DNA of 16,320 nt from JARRJS01 sp037388885 (lineage in GTDB: Bacteria > Gemmatimonadota > Gemmatimonadetes > Longimicrobiales > RSA9). The stretch covers positions 1 to 16,320 of the forward strand of contig JARRJS010000063.1 of NCBI GenBank assembly GCA_037388885.1, in the 5' to 3' direction. The first letter of the stretch is position 1. Each line of letters starts with the position of its first letter. The notes beneath the pieces were generated by a model, which made no database searches, was not told the DNA's origin, and saw only the letters and a program-made list of their open reading frames with translations. Both the position numbers and the translations under genes were made by a program. Positions 13,856 through 16,320 of this stretch are shown here, piece after piece.

Positions 13856-14727
13856 GCATCGAGAACGTCTCGGACACCGCCCGCTGGGTCGCCCTCTATC
13901 GCGCCATGGAGAGCGAGCGGCCCGACGCCCTGTTCCACGACCCGTTCGCCCGCAGGCTGGCCGGCGAGGACGCCGAAGCGATGGTGCGGGCCATCCCCCG
14001 GGGCATGGGGACCGCATGGGCCATGATCGTGCGTACCGCGGTCATGGACGAGGTCATCCTGCGGCTCGTCCGCGAGCAAGGCGTCGACGTCGTGCTCAAC
14101 CTGGCCGCCGGCCTGGACACCCGGCCCTATCGGCTGGACCTGCCTGCCGACCTGATGTGGGTCGAAGCCGACTTCGCCCCCGTGCTGGCCTACAAGACCG
14201 AGCACCTGGAAGCCGAAGTGCCCCGCTGCCGCCTCGCCCGCGAGCCCGTCGACCTCACCGACGCCCAGGCGCGACGCACCTTGCTCCACCGCGCCGTCAA
14301 CGCCGGGTCCCGCGGACTCGTCGTCACGGAAGGCCTCATGGTCTACCTCACCCGCGAACAGGTCGGCGCCTTCGCCGGCGACCTCCACGACCAGCCGGCC
14401 CTGCAATGGTGGCTCACCGACCTGGCTTCACCGCGCCTGCTCAAGATGATGCAGCGCTCCCACGGCCGGGCCATGAACGACGACGTCCAATTCAGGTTCG
14501 CACCGCCCGAAGGACCCGACTTCTTCGCACCCTTCGGCTGGCACCTGGCCGAGTACCACTCCATCATGGAGGAAGCCCGTCGCCTCGACCGCGAGATGCG
14601 CGGCGCCTGGATCGTGCATCTCATCTCGGCCATCTCGAAGAAGCAGCGCGAGGTGGCGCGCCGGATGAGCGGGACGGTGCTGTTGCGGCGCCGTCCGGCG
14701 CCGCGACCGACGACCGACGACCGTTGA
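13852..14727 (+). CDS. Class I SAM-dependent methyltransferase, leucine-carboxyl-methyltransferase-like family
   Basis: The 291-residue protein resembles the bacterial LCM/YktD-like O-methyltransferases, the group related to polyketide (tetracenomycin-type) methyltransferases. Family marks are the N-terminal TARWVALYRAMESERPDALFHDPFARRLAG and the SAM-binding loop VVLNLAAGLDTRPYRLDLP (about residues 80-98). The acidic strand MWVEADFAPVLAYK and the later LVVTEGLMVYLTREQV block also match. A substrate cannot be read from the sequence; members act on small carboxylic acids, phenols or protein C-termini. There is no signal peptide, so it is cytoplasmic. The GTG start overlaps the batD stop in GTGA, which makes cotranslation with the Bat operon likely. 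The C-terminal 20 residues are Arg/Pro-rich and probably disordered. The gene ends 96 bases before the tRNA. Confidence 0.92.
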   Translation: MSIENVSDTARWVALYRAMESERPDALFHDPFARRLAGEDAEAMVRAIPRGMGTAWAMIVRTAVMDEVILRLVREQGVDVVLNLAAGLDTRPYRLDLPADLMWVEADFAPVLAYKTEHLEAEVPRCRLAREPVDLTDAQARRTLLHRAVNAGSRGLVVTEGLMVYLTREQVGAFAGDLHDQPALQWWLTDLASPRLLKMMQRSHGRAMNDDVQFRFAPPEGPDFFAPFGWHLAEYHSIMEEARRLDREMRGAWIVHLISAISKKQREVARRMSGTVLLRRRPAPRPTTDDR

Positions 14728-14784
14728 CCGTCGAACGAGGCGACCGCACCCTTTGCGCGCTGTAGCGGACGTCTCTCCCGCCTG

Positions 14785-14814
14785 TTGTTCCCGGCACGTT
14801 GACCGCTGTACATT
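14785..14814 (+). promoter_or_regulatory. Possible promoter of the tRNA gene
   Basis: TTGTTC (14785-14790) and TACATT (14809-14814) are separated by 18 bases, and the -10 lies 9 bases before the mature tRNA. Both boxes are imperfect. A better-looking TTGACC at 14799 has no -10 at proper spacing before the tRNA. Confidence 0.3.
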
Positions 14815-14823
14815 CCCGGAAGA

Positions 14824-14897
14824 GGGCCCGTAGCTCAGTTGGTCAGAGCACCGGACTCATAATCCGAGGGTCGCAGGTTCGAATCCTGCCGGGCCCA
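14824..14897 (+). tRNA. tRNA-Met (anticodon CAU), elongator type
   Basis: The 74-base cloverleaf folds as follows: acceptor GGGCCCG/CGGGCCC, D stem GCTC/GAGC with loop AGTTGGTCA, and anticodon loop CTCATAA with CAU at 14858-14860. The T arm is GCAGG-TTCGAAT-CCTGC and the discriminator is A. The first base pair is matched (G1-C72), and the anticodon stem lacks the three G-C pairs of an initiator, so this is an elongator-type tRNA. A CAU anticodon can also belong to tRNA-Ile2, where the C is converted to lysidine; sequence alone does not fully exclude that. The anticodon stem has a C27-A43 mismatch (14851 and 14867). The 3' CCA is not encoded; the gene is followed by CTG. Confidence 0.95.
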
Positions 14898-14905
14898 CTG
14901 TGAAG

Positions 14906-14931
14906 AATCCCTCCCGAGCGGGGGATTTTTC
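14906..14931 (+). terminator. Rho-independent terminator of the tRNA gene
   Basis: AATCCC (14906-14911) pairs with GGGATT (14922-14927), extended by CC/GG (14913-14914 with 14920-14921) around a CGAGC loop with one bulged T. Five T's (14926-14930) follow. It lies 8 bases after the tRNA and should isolate the tRNA transcript from the downstream gene. Confidence 0.8.
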
Positions 14932-14960
14932 GTCTCCAGCGGTAGAACTCCCCGTCGTTG

Positions 14961-14984
14961 ACGGATGGATCTTGGGACATCCGT
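14961..14984 (+). promoter_or_regulatory. 7-bp inverted repeat abutting the candidate promoter
   Basis: ACGGATG (14961-14967) and CATCCGT (14978-14984) form a perfect inverted repeat with a 10-base centre. It ends directly at the candidate -35 box. It could be an operator for a dimeric regulator or just a hairpin. Confidence 0.3.
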
Positions 14985-15013
14985 TTGCAGGAGTTGGTTG
15001 ACCCCCGTATCAT
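14985..15013 (+). promoter_or_regulatory. Candidate sigma70-type promoter for the MACPF gene
   Basis: TTGCAG (14985-14990) and TATCAT (15008-15013) are 17 bases apart; the -10 matches the consensus at five of six positions. The surrounding 120 bases are visibly less GC-rich than the flanking genes. Transcription from here would give a leader of about 130 bases. The leader includes a small hairpin (CCGGCC 15120-15125 with GGCCGG 15134-15139) just upstream of the ribosome binding site. An overlapping TTGACC (14998) has only a poor -10 partner. Confidence 0.4.
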
Positions 15014-15150
15014 GAATTCGCATTTTGGGCGTTACACCGCCCTCTAACCCGCACATCGTAGCGCGTGCTGCCTGCGTTGCCGGTGCCCCGGTCTGAGCGG
15101 TCGGTGCTCTCTTGCGCTCCCGGCCGCATACCGGGCCGGTGGGGGGTCAT

Positions 15151-16320
15151 ATGAAGTCCTTCCGAGCGGTCTTCCTGGCTGTAATCCTCCCTGTGTTCGC
15201 GGGGCTCGCCGGCTGCAGCGACTCGACCGGCCCGAAACCGACCTCGAGCACCCTCGTGGTTGCGCTCGACCTGACTGGAGGCACGTCCAACGCGAGCCTT
15301 TCCGTCGGTGTCGACGGCGCCGCAGCCGTGCCTCTCGTGGCGGGCGACACCGTGCTCATACCCGACCTCGAGCCGGGCAGCCACCTGGTGACGCTGGTGG
15401 GTCTGGGGTCGTCCTGCACGTTGAGCGGGGAGAACCCGCTCCTGGTGCAGACGGTGGCGGGCGACACGACTCGCATCGGATTCTATGTGGCGTGCGGCGA
15501 TGCGACTCCGGCGCTGGACGCTGCGGGCATGGACGTCCTGGGCTCCGGGTACGACATCGGCGGCAATTACGCCGACGTGGCCGACGTGCGGGCGCCGGTC
15601 CTGGACCTGGCGGCCCTGGATCGAGACGGCCTCCTGCGGCGGGTCCAGTACGAACGGGCGAGCTACGATGTCGTGAGCGGCCAGACCAGTCGCGAGTACC
15701 TGAACAACCTCCAGGTCAGCGTGAACGTCAGCGGAGGGGGCTTCGGGTTCTCCGGATCCCTGAAGACCGCGTTCAGCCAGAGCCGGTACGAAAGCTCGCA
15801 GTACTCGTTCGCCACCGTGCAGAGCATCATTCGCAAATACGGACTGCGCGTGGCGCTCTCGGAAACGCCGGAGCAGCTGCGCAATTATCTGACGCCGGCC
15901 GCGGCGGCCGCCATCAACGACCCGAACGTGGATCCCCTCGACGTGTTCAACACCTTCGGGATGTACGTGATGAGGGGCATCATCGTGGGCGGCCGTCTCG
16001 ACTATATGACGTCGGCCAACATGTCCTTCGACAAGTCGGGGCGTGGCATCGACGTGTACGCCAGCGCGAGCTTCAAGTCGCTGTTCGGCTCCGCCTCCCT
16101 CCAGACGCAGGTCATCGATTCGACGTCGGAGTCCGAGTTCTCGGCGACGCAGAACACGCACCTCGAGGTGTACGGTGGCCGGAGCGAGTACGGCCAGTAT
16201 ATCGTGAACCAGGGACAGTATGAGAGCTGGATCGAGTCGGTGAACGACAACCCGGTGTTCATGGACTTCGAGTCCAACGGCCTCGTAGGCATCTGGGAGC
16301 TCGCCACCGATCCGGCCCGC
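15151..16320 (+). CDS. MACPF-domain lipoprotein (3' end outside window)
   Basis: The visible 390 residues run open to the window edge, so the gene is partial. The protein opens with a signal peptide and lipobox LAGC (Cys22), with Ser at +2, predicting a lipoprotein sent through the cell membrane. Residues about 30-117 form a beta-rich module (STLVVALDL, LEPGSHLVTLVGLGSSC) with Cys89 and Cys115. A MACPF domain starts near residue 127 with LGSGYDIGGNYAD. It continues with FAFS-like AFSQSRYESSQYSF, then the signature region FGMYVMRGIIVGGRLDY (269-285), where the usual FGTH reads FGMY but the spacing to GG is kept. Then come VYGGRSEYGQY and YESWIESVNDNPVFMDFE. MACPF proteins can form pores; bacterial ones serve in killing, adhesion or unknown roles. 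The ATG at 15151 has a G-run (15141-15146) as ribosome binding site. Fold assignment is fairly sure; pore activity is not shown. Confidence 0.85.
   Translation, partial: MKSFRAVFLAVILPVFAGLAGCSDSTGPKPTSSTLVVALDLTGGTSNASLSVGVDGAAAVPLVAGDTVLIPDLEPGSHLVTLVGLGSSCTLSGENPLLVQTVAGDTTRIGFYVACGDATPALDAAGMDVLGSGYDIGGNYADVADVRAPVLDLAALDRDGLLRRVQYERASYDVVSGQTSREYLNNLQVSVNVSGGGFGFSGSLKTAFSQSRYESSQYSFATVQSIIRKYGLRVALSETPEQLRNYLTPAAAAAINDPNVDPLDVFNTFGMYVMRGIIVGGRLDYMTSANMSFDKSGRGIDVYASASFKSLFGSASLQTQVIDSTSESEFSATQNTHLEVYGGRSEYGQYIVNQGQYESWIESVNDNPVFMDFESNGLVGIWELATDPAR

Noticed and set aside
14799..14814. TTGACC followed by TACATT as a tRNA promoter
   Set aside because: The two words are only four bases apart, far too close for a -35/-10 pair.
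15151..16320. Cholesterol-dependent (thiol-activated) cytolysin
   Set aside because: The visible part has no Trp-rich undecapeptide or CDC-type C-terminal domain; the opening LGSGYD and the FG-x-GG region fit the MACPF branch instead. The missing C-terminus leaves a small doubt.

Overview
This is a dense, high-GC bacterial window (roughly 70% G+C by eye). Every protein gene lies on the + strand, and most neighbouring genes are joined by 1-4 base start/stop overlaps. The order chromosome-segregation genes, then a complete Bat/MoxR envelope operon, then a lipoprotein with a beta-rich N-terminal module of a style I associate with Gemmatimonadota, suggests a Gemmatimonadota-like soil or aquatic bacterium. 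That assignment is an inference; no marker gene fixes the phylum.

Left part (202-5000): a site-2 protease family membrane protein, ScpA and ScpB (the SMC-condensin partners), an RluB/RsuA-type 23S rRNA pseudouridine synthase, and a 550-residue Rossmann-fold protein of unknown role. The first four are translationally coupled or nearly so, and the Rossmann gene follows with a 3-base gap. ScpB ends in a long acidic repeat tail that runs up to, and its DNA across, the RluB start.

Middle (5145-13855): a Bat (aerotolerance-type) operon of moxR, a DUF58 protein, a small BatD/DUF4381-like membrane protein, VWA proteins BatA and BatB, TPR protein BatC, and a large BatD-like protein that also carries a TPR (BatE-like) segment and a C-terminal SH3-like domain. 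The expected logic is a MoxR AAA+ ATPase acting on membrane-anchored von Willebrand A proteins, with the Bat proteins forming an envelope complex. moxR starts at TTG behind a strong ribosome binding site after a 144-base gap with a hairpin, so it probably opens its own transcription unit. A SAM-dependent methyltransferase of the leucine-carboxyl-methyltransferase-like family (13852-14727) is coupled to the end of batD by a GTGA overlap.

Right part (14824-16320): a tRNA with anticodon CAU and its own rho-independent terminator, a less GC-rich promoter-like region, and a gene that runs off the window end. That gene encodes a lipoprotein with an N-terminal beta module and a MACPF (membrane attack complex/perforin) domain. 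It is the most unusual gene here.

A second theme is a repetitive, purine-rich DNA family at two places: the end of scpB into the rluB leader (about 2134-2567) and the front of the DUF58 reading frame (about 6214-6628). The two places share exact 15-base and 14-base words in the same order and orientation, and each carries a related core in both orientations. In both, the reading frame stays open through the repeat, and a ribosome binding site for the downstream conserved domain lies at its far end.
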